From: Blastomussa wellsi
Lineage: Eukaryota; Cnidaria; Anthozoa; Scleractinia; Plerogyridae
Reading direction: 5' to 3'
DNA length: 64,000 nt
NCBI GenBank assembly: GCA_947652115.1
Contig: OX393572.1
Coordinates: forward strand, 582,501-646,500
A program made the translations under genes and the position numbers. The notes under the pieces were generated by a model, which did no database searches, was not told the DNA's origin, and worked only from the letters and a program-made list of their open reading frames with translations. Positions 21,309-32,300 of this stretch are shown here, piece after piece; position 1 is the stretch's first letter; every line of letters begins with the position of its first letter.

Positions 21309-21585
21309 CACACGCTTGTTGCATAATTGCATTCTGATAAATCAGTGGAAAATATTCCACGCTAAATAACTATCCAGCAACCACCCCAGAGGTCCTGAGA
21401 ACTGAGCGCGGTGGCCTAATGGGTTAGTTGCGCTGGACTCCGGATAGAACGCTCCAAGAACCGTGATGAATAGACAGCATCGACATTTATGCTTGAAACT
21501 CATCGAGCCACATGAAATGAGTCGTACTGTCTTTGAAACTCGTTTTTCAATCCCGGACACTCCGAACAGACGCGTTACTGCAGCG
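21309..21585 (-). pseudogene. Relic DUF1647 gene copy (fifth copy), gutted
   Basis: The minus strand begins with the upstream region and N-terminal codons of an array gene (SGIEKRVSKTVRLISCGSMS, KHKCRCCLF) at 21575-21468. It then jumps into the tRNA-like SINE piece (21455-21404) and picks up the 51-bp relic QNAIMQQACAM at 21359-21309. Over 200 codons between are gone and the 3' part is missing. The start codon is ATG in the intact copies but ACG here (plus-strand CGT near 21571). The joined frame of 72 codons is not a gene. Confidence 0.8.
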
Positions 21586-22680
21586 AGCTGGTGAAGCTCA
21601 GGAATAAGACAAATTTAACAGAAATTATTTATTCGCCTCTGAACCTTTGCTTGTATTTAAAGCTTTTCTTGACAATCTTCCTGGGAAATTACGATTTGCA
21701 TAAACAGTTTCTGTTTTCACTGGGATGACATGATATTTTCATCTATCTTTTTATCCGCATATTTCTACGATGGTTCGATTAAAAGGTCCTAGTCAGCCAC
21801 GCCTTTGTTATTGTTTACATTCGAGAGATCAGTATTATATTTTATGCTGAGTGAAAGAGAAAGAGATCACTGAGAAAATTACTAAATATGTAATTAAACA
21901 CTTCCAGTAACATAACTTACAGCAATGCAATAAGATTTCTCGTCACCATACAATTTCTATAATTTCGATGGCATCGAAAATGGAAAGGAATCTTTGATCT
22001 CATGTGCGGCTCTTATTCGGGGTGGCGCTATACGGTAAACCTCGATCAGCCTTTTTTGGAACGAAAGGTGCTTTGGAGTTTTGTCATTCAAGTTTTGTCG
22101 AAAACGCAATTTCGAAAGATTGCGGCTTATTCAAACAGTTTGCAACTGAACTACAATAATAAAAATAAGTTCTTGTTTTAATATTTCCTCTGTTCAAAAG
22201 TAAACATGACGTATACATACAATCGCCATTTTAAAATTACCTTGGCGACGATTTTAAATTCTTTACAATTTAATGGTATTATATAATTTGCTTCTAATTT
22301 TCGAACAGCCTTATGTGCTACCGAGCACGAAGAGGATTAAGTAAGTAAGTAAATTTCTGAACTAGAAAAAAGTCAATGTTATTAATTTTTAACAGATAAA
22401 AGCCAAACCCATGTAAATGGTATATTTTTTTTTCACGCCAATGTAATTTTATACCAAAATATATTTTACCTGGCAAAAACTGGACTAGCCTCCCACGCAT
22501 AAGTCCTTTCGGCTTCATCAGGCATTCATTCCCTACGGACGTCTGCTGAATCGAACGTCCACTTCCGTTCACGGCTCCGAACCAATCAGAGATAACTTTC
22601 AAGTTTCGGGAAAACGATTCGCAGCATGTGATAGGATAGCTGCCATGCAATGAGTCAATACTGATTGTTTCCTTTAATAA
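21586..22680. repeat. Second copy of the upstream block of array copy C
   Basis: It matches 16007-17269 with several indels; a ~110-bp piece present at 16137-16325 is missing at about 21700. It contains the dispersed repeat at 21781-21990. No gene is seen. Confidence 0.7.
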
Positions 22681-22783
22681 ATGGATTAAACGGCCTGTGA
22701 ACGGAAGTGGACTGTCGATTCAGCAGACCTCCGTGGGGAAGGAACGTGGGACGAAGCCCAAAGGACGTCTGCGTGGGAGGCTA
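22486..22783. mobile_element. Fold-back element with ~90-bp arms
   Basis: The left arm TAGCCTCCCACGCATAAGTC... (22486-22580) pairs with the right arm ...CTGCGTGGGAGGCTAA (22695-22783). The loop includes ACCAATCAGAG. The version at 17060-17269 keeps only the left arm. Confidence 0.75.
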
Positions 22784-25241
22784 AGACTAGACACGAGCAG
22801 CGAACATTGAGACGCAAGAGACATTCTCGTCCCCAGAGACGACTGTCCTTCTTAGCCGGCTGGGCCTGGGCACAAACAACAAGTAGCTCTTAGGACAGAT
22901 GATTTGATTGGCCAGAATGTAACAATGGGAGTCCAATCAAAATGGGGTCAAGTAGCACCCCATTGAGGCGGCAATACCATCGGCCGTTGAAACAATAGAG
23001 AACACTCCTAAACAAAGCCTCTAGCCCTGATAACAAAGAAGTCTATTGTTAAGGAGAACGAATGGAAAATGGGTTTACGAGGTGCAGGACTACCCTCAAA
23101 ATGATCAACTGTTTTAACATCCCTTTGTTGTAAAGTAGTGTAAAATGGTTTATTTGACTGGACTCCACTAAAAGCGCATCTTGTATAGCTGCTGTACATG
23201 GGTATGGCATTTTTGCATTTTACTGATTCGCGATTTTCCAAGTATTTAATCTCCAACAAATGATACCAACTATTTCAAGGTTATATTTCATCGCTCTGTA
23301 CTTTGCTTTGAACAAAAAAAATGCAGCATTACAGCCCTGCTCGATGTTTTACCAACCCTCTGTATTCGGTCTGCTAGAAAGGCGACCACCGCAGAAAAGG
23401 ATTCAATTTTAGGGTCGCCGCTGCTCACGTGACGAAACACCGCGCCAGGCAAAATTTGTCCCCGCCACGCACACCTCGTGATCGTGTCCAAGGTACATGT
23501 TTTCTGTACAATATAGGCCCTTTGCACGACCCAGTCACATGGTACAAAATAACACCCTGCTGGTGAGCAAGCTACGCTCTGGGACATGAAGTGGCTTTGT
23601 TTTGGATGTCCCAGCGCGTAGCTTGCTCACCAGCAGGGTGTTATTTTGTACCATGTGACTGGGTCGTGCAAAGGGCCTATTGCACTGAAAACATGTTGCT
23701 CCCTTGAGTTTTAATGCACAAATTATAAATTGTTTGACAATCAAGGGAGTTAGCGAGTTAGAGAGTGAGTGTGATCGAGGCCCATTCTTATACCTCATAG
23801 CCTGACTACACCATCCATGAGTTAATAACACGATTTTTGTTGCTTCAATATTCCCCTTATTGTGTCGGTACCTCTCAAGACAAGTGTCGTATTCTCTGTC
23901 AAATGTATAATAATTTGAGGGTGAATCGTGCAATCAAGAGAAGTGAGGGGGTGTAGAAACAACCTGGATTTGTCCAAAGTGAATATAAACTATTTAGTAA
24001 CCGAATATATATATGCTTATCTATTTCATAAGGCTAAGAGACAAACCGTTTCCCCATCTAGGAGATTACATGCTCTATAAAGCCAATATGGAGTTCATTC
24101 ATATTTTAGTGTATACGAAAATATATAAAATTCTATCAATTTCTGTAATTCCAAATTACCATTATCAAAAAATTACCTATTCATAATTTTTAAGTGTAAT
24201 GTATTTTGGTCATCTTAAGTTCCGACACGGGAAACGAAAGTTGCCTTGAAAGAACGAAGGGTTGCCATGAGTTACGAAGAGCTCCGATGGTGATCCGAAT
24301 CCAGAGGGTAACTGATCGGAAGACAACTCGGCTGATCTTTGCATTTCAACCATTTTCCCGTGGAGAAACATATTGTTTATTACTTTATGGTTCTTTGTAA
24401 CGTTTTCGATACTTACATCTTTTTCTACCGTACTGTGGTTCTGACACTTTACTATGACGCGTGACTTGTGTATCCATGAGCTGATTACGTGACTTTACAT
24501 TTCCAAGATGTCGTTACCAAATCTACAACGCCTTGATCCTGGCCTTTCTGTGTTAATTCTTGCGTTACATTGCGTTCACCTCGCGCTATGTTACGTGGAT
24601 GAAGTGATGGACCTATTGAGTATATTGACGAGAATGCTGGCTGGCCAATCTTTAGAGATTTCTCCGAATAAATGACATTCATTGTGTACTCCTCCAGTTT
24701 TTCGTAACACAAGACCGAACGACCTGAGGAACAACCAACAGAATTATTAAAAACAGCATCCGCGATCCTTTTGGTCAGCAACAAGAACCCAGGCCTCTAG
24801 GCTGGACGGAAAGATCGCCAAAAAGACGGTCAAATCTGATTGGCTGTTGAAAAGGTATTCATTTCCTTCATTTTATCTACAATCTACGACGCACGCGCAC
24901 AATCAAACCAGAGCCAGGGAATCCTGGTTCCGGTTTTTAAATAGCTGTTGCATTTCACGTTCCCCTGGATCAGGGTAAAGCTGTGGACGAGGTTGGAAAG
25001 TCCTGTGAACCCCACAAACTCCAGAGTAACGCCTTCATCCGGCCCCTTCCGTAGAGAGTACCACTAGGGTACGCCTAGGATATGCACCCGTAAAAAACAA
25101 CATGGGCTAGAAGGCCCCACACACTTGCAAGCCACCCTCATAGATAGTTCACAGTTACTCACCCCACCCCTTTCCTCTACTCAAAACTCTGTAGATTATA
25201 CCCCCACCCCTGGGACTCTATTCTTGTTACTGTTGACTTAC
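22784..25241. other. Spacer between the array and the visible tensin exons; last tensin exon expected but not found
   Basis: The last exon of tensin (end of the PTB domain, stop codon, 3' UTR) should lie on the minus strand here or further left. I looked for the expected FGFVAR and CHLFAE-like blocks and found none that joins in phase. The region holds a near-perfect palindrome (23496-23695) and no other clear element. Short frames here are not convincing. Confidence 0.45.
23496..23695. mobile_element. Near-perfect palindrome, arms ~90 bp, loop ~20 bp
   Basis: The left arm runs CATGTTTTCTG...AGCTACGCTCTGGGACA. The right arm is its reverse complement with few mismatches (AGCGCGTAGCTTG, ...CTGAAAACATG). 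The loop is TGAAGTGGCTTTG plus a few bases. High arm identity suggests a recent origin. It has no coding potential and is probably a fold-back MITE. Confidence 0.8.
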
Positions 25242-26329
25242 TTTGACTTGCCACTGTACGCAGGGGTCTTTAATTCCCATCTATAAAAAATAAACACAGA
25301 CACACTGTTATACATCAGATGTAACCGCGGGCTATGCAAAATTGTCTATAATTTTCCTAAATACCTCCAAGGTGCCACGATTAAGTTTAAAAGTTGACTT
25401 TTATTCGCCAATTAGTTACTATAGTTTGACTTTTCTTTGAGTATACAAAGATTTTCCGCGAAGTTAATTAAGCAATACACCACAAGTTACTATGGTTTAT
25501 AGGCTGATAAACCACGCGGGATGTTGGTAGAACACGAGAAGAATTTGTAAATCACAAACCGCAGGCGAGTGATTTACAAATTCTTTGAGTGTTCTAATAG
25601 ACAACGGAAGAGACAACGAACAAAAATCTGTCGGTCGTACCTTTTGTCACTGGGATCTATTCCACAATACAGTATTGACTTCATGTGAAAATGCTGCCTG
25701 AAGAAAACTCTAAAAAGGAAAAGACAGTTATGGTTATTTCTCGGGAGAACGTTAGTATCTCATTAATAACCCCTCGTTGGGGGAGGGGTTCAAATCATGG
25801 CTGCCGTTGTTATAGGTGAAAAAGTCAATAATAATACGTATCTTACTTTCGCTCATTATCAGTAACAGTCATTCCCTCTGGTGTAACCTTGAAGCTGACT
25901 GTGGTGAATTTCTTAGCAGCCTCTTCAGTGGAGAGTCGTTCTACAGTTCGCTGTACAGCACTTGCACCAGTCAGCATTTCCACATCACAGTTGCCAAGAT
26001 ACATGAGCGAACCAACTAAAATGGTAAAAAAAATCCGCGGGGATTTTTATTTCAACCAAATGATCGCTATTCTGAATCTGAATCTTCGGAAGGTTTTCGG
26101 AACTCATCGGAATATTTTCGCACTTTCCGGCAGCCGCACTTCGGAAGGTAAAAGATAAGGCCGTTTTTGGAGACAATAAAATCGTCTCGCGGGGCAGGTT
26201 CCTAACGATTTTACCGAGAGATACGGCGATGGAATGATTTGATTGAATTGGTAATTGTATTAGTGTTACCTGCGCCTTTTGGCCAGGATTGTCCGTCCTC
26301 TTTATCAGCCGACTGGTCCATATTTCCAG
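25242..26329 (-). CDS. TNS: Tensin exons for the PTB domain (C-terminus missing)
   Basis: Exons 26329-26270 (linker [18 protein letters not shown]), 26015-25847 ([35 protein letters not shown]), 25709-25641 ([19 protein letters not shown]) and 25280-25242 ([14 protein letters not shown]) cover the first two thirds of the tensin PTB fold, which binds integrin beta-tail NPxY motifs. The last exon ends in phase 2 at a GTAAGT donor, so at least one more exon (about 50 residues, FGF..., CHLF..., C-terminal helix) is required. Confidence 0.9.
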
Positions 26330-29300
26330 CTAAAAGGTCTGAAAGCGAAAGCGAACAATCGTCAGATTGTCAAGTGCGTAACTGTCGAGGATATGGTATC
26401 AGATCATTGAAAGTTAACTTACCGTGAGTAGGCATGGTCAGTCTGATAGGCAATGCCAAGGGCGTAATGGAGTGTTGATAAACGAAAGCGGACAAACTCC
26501 CTAAACAGATCAACAAGGGCAGACGATCATTATATGACCTTACGAACTATTAGCAATTGAATCTTCCTGTTAAGTGTCGAGTATTGTAAGTTCTTTCAAG
26601 GACGACGCAAGCTTGAATCTCGACTAAGTGTCAACAGTGCTTCTGTGGCGAGTCTAAATAATGAGGGAAGGAGAAGGAAGGAGAGAGGAAGCGTGAAAGA
26701 GGGGAAGTTAAAAAAAGAGCTGTTAGTAGGTATTTAAAGAAAGTAGGATACGGCATATTTCCTTCACATAATTCTTGCAAGTAAATACTCTGCGTTGAGC
26801 CAAAACGTACCAAAAATGGGTTCGTCGTTGTAACCTTTCAATCGGACGCCCTTTTTGGTCGTCTCAATGAGAAAATGCCGTACAAGTTCATTGTCCAGAT
26901 CAACTTTAGCTGCAAGATAAAAAAGTCGTAAGACGTTAAACATCACCGCCTTTGACTAAAATTTTCAATGTATTGTTTTGTTTCAGTGTTTCGTATCATT
27001 TCAGAAATCAAATTACTCGATTAGAGGTTGACAATAAAGAGCCAATTGAGGTACACAAATAAGGGGTCAACTGAGGTAATGAAATGAGGAGCCCGTTGAG
27101 GAATCAATTTAAAGGTACCAACAAAGGTACACAATAAAGGAGCCAACTGAGGAACACAAAGGACGCCAATAAAAAAATAGAAATAGACGGTAGTAGTTCA
27201 ACTTACTTAGATCCCCTTGCAGGCCTTGAAGCACATGCGCAGGTGGTACAGCTACCTTGACAGCTAAACCAAAGGCTCCTGGGAAGGACTGACTATCCCG
27301 TATGATGAAAGAGCCTGGTTCTGAGTCTTTTAGAATATCGTTTGCTATAATCACAGAAACCAAAAACACGAATTCGTTCAACACATTCACTTCTTTGCAC
27401 GACAAACTATTCGATCTCTTCAACACGAATCGCTACTCGTCATCCAGTGATCGAGTGACAATCACCCTGCACCCCGGTTGTTCGAAGGGTGGATAGCATT
27501 ATCCACCGGATAAATCCCTGTCCAGTGGATATCAACACTTATCCACTGCATAACAATTTATCTGGCCCGGTTGTTCAGAGTGGATAACGCTATTTACCGG
27601 CTAAATCAGTGGATAACACCTATCCGCTGGGTAGTGCTTTGGTTTTCTCCACCCTTTGCACTACCACTGAGGTCCTAGTGTTTTGACAAAACAAGAACTC
27701 TTTTGCACACCAGTGAAGAAAATGAGATCGTAGGGACAGAAAAAGACTTTGGAACTGACATTAATCTCTTGTATGGTTTGAACTAGAATGGTCCACAGAA
27801 GAGGCGGTTACGCGGGACAGAGCGCAAATACGATCGTAAAGCGCGAGACCAAGGCACATCGCATTCGTGTTCTTGCTCCGCAGTATTCCTAGTCCAGTTT
27901 TGGCCCCTCATCCTGTCACGCAACGCTTAGCTCTCGGGAGAGACCGTAGTGTTGCGATAGCGTGACAGAGAGAGTGGCCAGAACTGGACTACGGTATTCC
28001 ATGCTAAATCTCCTGCACTGCAAGCTGAAAGCGAATCGCTCAGTAACGGAGATTCTAAAATGCAAGGGACTGGTCAAAAAGTATAGGGGAGGGGGGGGGG
28101 GGGTGGGTCGGAGCAGAGGGGGGTGAGTAATCAATTTTCAGCCCTTAGTAGGGGGTGGGTCTTTCAATTTTCAACTTACCATCGTTTCTTGTAATTGTCG
28201 GCTTATACCAAAACGACGACGTGTCTCGGTCAAATTTCAGTCCTGGAATCTTTGGACTGTCTGGAAGAAAAACATCTGAAAAAATATGAAAAATCCGTCA
28301 TGAGCACGCTTATGTCACCCACGTCACAATGTGTCCAAACAGTAGATATCACTTACTGTCGCCCGACGAGCCAGACGATACGCTTGTTGTAGACCCGTAT
28401 CCCTTATCCGAGTGAGGATGGGATTTCTTCCGCTGTGTCGCGTTTTCAAAGGACCCAGATCCCTCGGATAACACAGGACTCAGTCCCCCGCTCTTGAAGC
28501 TCTGAGGCGTACTCGAGCGACTGAGTTGGGCTGGCTGTGGAATGCTGACGCTATGAAAAAGGAAAAAAAATACAAACGTGGTGTACATACAAACTTTACT
28601 TAAAGGGACCCTGTCACGAGTATACCTTAAAAAAATGCAATAGACCAAAAACGTGTTTACACCAGTGGAAACCTACAAACAGTGGTCACGTTTTACTAAA
28701 ATTACTATTTCAGTGCATTGAACCTATATATGGAGTGATATTACAGTGATACCATCAGGACCTTTAGATCTCAGTCAGGCTGACTTTTTTCAAGTTTTGT
28801 CCTTGAGATTTGGATTTTTACGGGTCACTCTCTTTCTTCAACAATTTGATTGATACCCGCCTCCTTATTTTCTAGGAACATTTCCTGTATGGGTGAAAGA
28901 TCTTAGCCATAATGTTGTGGCAATTTGATTGATACCCGCCTCCTTATTTTCTAGGAGCATTTCCTGTATGGTTGAAAGAACTTAGCCATAATGACTTAGG
29001 AACAAATTTAGACATATAGTGCACGCGTATAACCAAGAGGGAGGGCACGCTTGGCAGGACAACTTGCCTCATAAACTCTCGGTAAAAGATGGCTCGGGAG
29101 AGAGTGTAGCCCTTCTACTAGGAACAATTCTCCTCTATAGAAACCTACCTCATATCGTTTATTTCCGATAAAATGTCTTTAATAGCTTCCACGTCATCAG
29201 TTGAATTTTTAGGCTGGATTTGCTCCAAGCTACCCTCCACCCCTGGGGTGTGTAATGGACTTGCCCTCTCTGGGGTGGTCTGAGTATGAGTGGTAACGCC

Positions 29301-32300
29301 AGTTTCAGGACTGTGAAGGTAAACAATCAATTATTTTGGGAAGTACGGTCTTGCGGGAAGTTAACATAATTGTTACGTGGATTCATTAAATCGACTCTGG
29401 CATGACGTCTGAATAGGCCATTTCCGAGTTCCCTTTTCCCTCAGTTTCAAAACGAGTCTAAATGCGAAACTATTCGTATGGGTTCGTTTTGCATGAGAAT
29501 GAAGATGCAGGTAAAACACATTTCGATAACAATGGTCTCGCACTTAGACTCGTTTTGGCACTGAGGCAAAAGAGAACTGGGAAATGGCCTATTACAGTAA
29601 TGTTTCTGCCGTGCTACAGTCGAACATAATTCCAATTAAGTTCGGCACGGCAGAAGCACGATGCCTGAACTGGGCCTAATTTCTCCTTGCACAATAAATT
29701 CACTTTTAAGCGACAGAAGATGAGAATGTCGCAAATTTGGCGGACTAACATAAGCTTGCGAATTAAAAGAAAAAAAAAACCAATACTTTCTCAATTCTTC
29801 TCAACAGAAAGAGTTGTAGCGTTACACGAGCCAACCGCGAGCCCAAGTCAGCCTCGAATCACGGGTCAAGCGAAGCTTTTTTTCTTTATTTTTATGAAAA
29901 AAAATACGAATGTTTATTCTAGAAAGAAATATCTTAACGTCTGTTAACAACAGAAAACTAAAGAACTAAAGAAGAAACCGTCCGAATCGCAAAGGAAGGA
30001 CTTGAAATAATACTGATATAAAAACAGGGAATGGAAAAAAAACCTGTAACGGAGGGAATTACTAGTGGGTCAACCATCCAAGTACGAACTCCGCCCGACT
30101 GGGCGGGTACTTTCCTTGTAGCATTAGTAAACCGGGCTTTCTGTATTTGCATGTGGCATTTCAAGTCCTTCCTTTGCCATTCTGACGGTTTCTTTTTGAC
30201 TTCGGCGAAGGCCATTTTCTGGGTATTATGAAGACTGTAGCTACCATGACTACAAAACAGTATACAAGAAGGCGCGGCACGATCTTGGTGAGCCTGTTGA
30301 TAACCGTTGAGACAAGAATATTTTCTTTTTTTCCTTAGATATATAGAGGAAAACATTGGTTTGACTCGAGTTTGACTCGTGACTTGGGGATGACTTGGGC
30401 TCGTGGCTGGCTTGTGTAACGCTACTACTCCAACAGAAACTAAAACTGAAAGCAAACGCAGAATTAAATTGTAAAAAATACATGCTAACTGAGGTAAGAA
30501 ATTGAAAGACCGAAACCCGCCCCACGGATTATATGATTTCCTTGGCTTATAAAACTAGATTAATCATTTTATATTTGAATTCTTCAATTTGACATATACA
30601 TGAATATAAACACAACGCAGTAGATGAAAAGTCACGGTGAAGTGAATATCAGTCTAATATCGTGCCTTTAACTAAGATGATAAATATGATATAGAAAGCA
30701 GTTAATTATAAAATGGAAAAAAGGATATTAAAACTTAAATAAACAAAAAAGCACTCATTATCGCCGAGCTAAAGAAGAAGTGGAAAGCAGGGCACGTACT
30801 TCATTGGTGGGCAATCTCGTATTTGTAGAATCACGAGATGGCAAAATTATTGCTTAAAGTTGGTATCTGTAAATCTTACGTGTTTAAAGCAACTTCATAT
30901 TGCCTATTTTGTATCTCACCAAGAACAAGTAAAATCTGTCTGGTTGATTTTCATTGAACACTTGCATTTTAGCTGCGAATACAGCCGTCAAACCGTGCGA
31001 TGAGAGAGACGCCGTATTGTCGTATTTTTTATCGTTCATGTACTCGTAAAGAGCTGTAAAAGGTCTCCAGTACTGTGTTGTTGTTTGAAAAACTGACGTG
31101 ACAGCAGTTGACCTCGTCGAATTGCAATTATGAAAGAGTTCCACGACTTACCAGATGTAGAAAAACGACTTCATGCTGATATGCAACCGATGAGTGAATA
31201 AGAGACGAAGAAAGAAGGAAACAACTTGCGGATAGTGACGACAGAAGTTAGGCTTCTGCTCAAAATAACCCAACATGGAAAATAGTTATAGAGGGTGTTG
31301 CGTCACGTGACTTACTTAAGAGCAACCGGAAACTTGCTAATCCTTCAAATATGTTATCAAGTGTTTGTGATCAAGTTGCGCCGCAGTTCGCGTTTTCTGA
31401 ACTTCCGCCGGTACGTTTGCAGATGAGATGAGACATCCTTCCAAGTTTTTGTTCCCTGATAATGGATTTTATGTCGATTTCTTTTAGTCCCCTGAATATC
31501 AGTTGCATTACTGACCGACAAAGGAAGCAGAAATTCCTTCGTGTACAACATGCTACTTAGAGGGTTGCGGTTAAAAGCAACGGATTCTGGCCAAGACATC
31601 ATGCGCCTAAAACATATACTGTATTATATAATAATTGAATTCGTTGTTATCGTAATTTTTCCTTCACCTTATTTCTGTCGCACCCGTGACACGAGTGAGG
31701 CACGTGCTTCGGGAGCTTATCCAATCAGAGGTAGAGAGACATATTTAAAGTTTTCACGTAAGCTTGCCACCAAAAAAATGCGTCGTGTTGCTAAGTCACA
31801 TCACCGAGGAAACCCGTAAACTCAGTAAATTCTAGCAAAACGACAGCACTTTGTTTCCTCATGGCAACTAGGCAGTTTCTTGTAATCTTTATGAAAAACG
31901 CAAAAACGCTTGAGCGAACAAACATGTAGGCTCGATTACCAGCCGCTGTTCGGGAACCGGAGCCCGCGCTCCTCCCCGAACTCCGGCTGGTACGGACTCG
32001 AGAGAGCGGAGGAAATCGAGCCTAACAAACATGCTAAACACGAAAGCAATACCTAGCCATTTGCCTGGATTCATTAGTAGACCGGTAGTCCTCCAACCTC
32101 GCGTAACCCGCTTCTTCGTCTTCGCGTGCCTCTTGTACATCCACAGGAGTACTTTCCAGGAGATTGCTGGAACTTGATTGCTGGCTCACCAACTCATTCC
32201 CAGTCTCCTGGTCGTGGCTTGCCGTCGTGGTTAACGTCGGGTTAAACCGGTTTGACGAGTGACCACCCACAGGCGTTGAGACTGAGGACGAGCTGACGAT

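Noticed and set aside
23288..23587. Minus-strand frame with SAVVAFLADRIQ, which loosely resembles the last PTB helix of tensin
   Set aside because: There is no FGFVA/CHLFAE block before it, no good acceptor in phase 2, and part of the frame lies in the palindrome.
24485..24784. 99-codon minus-strand frame ending VVDLVTTSWK
   Set aside because: Considered as the tensin terminal exon, but it lacks the expected PTB strands and no acceptor restores the phase.
30031..30231. Plus-strand frame with a plausible look at 30.1 kb, and the overlapping 165-codon minus frame
   Set aside because: Both lie inside the nested fold-back elements and read through inverted-repeat arms.
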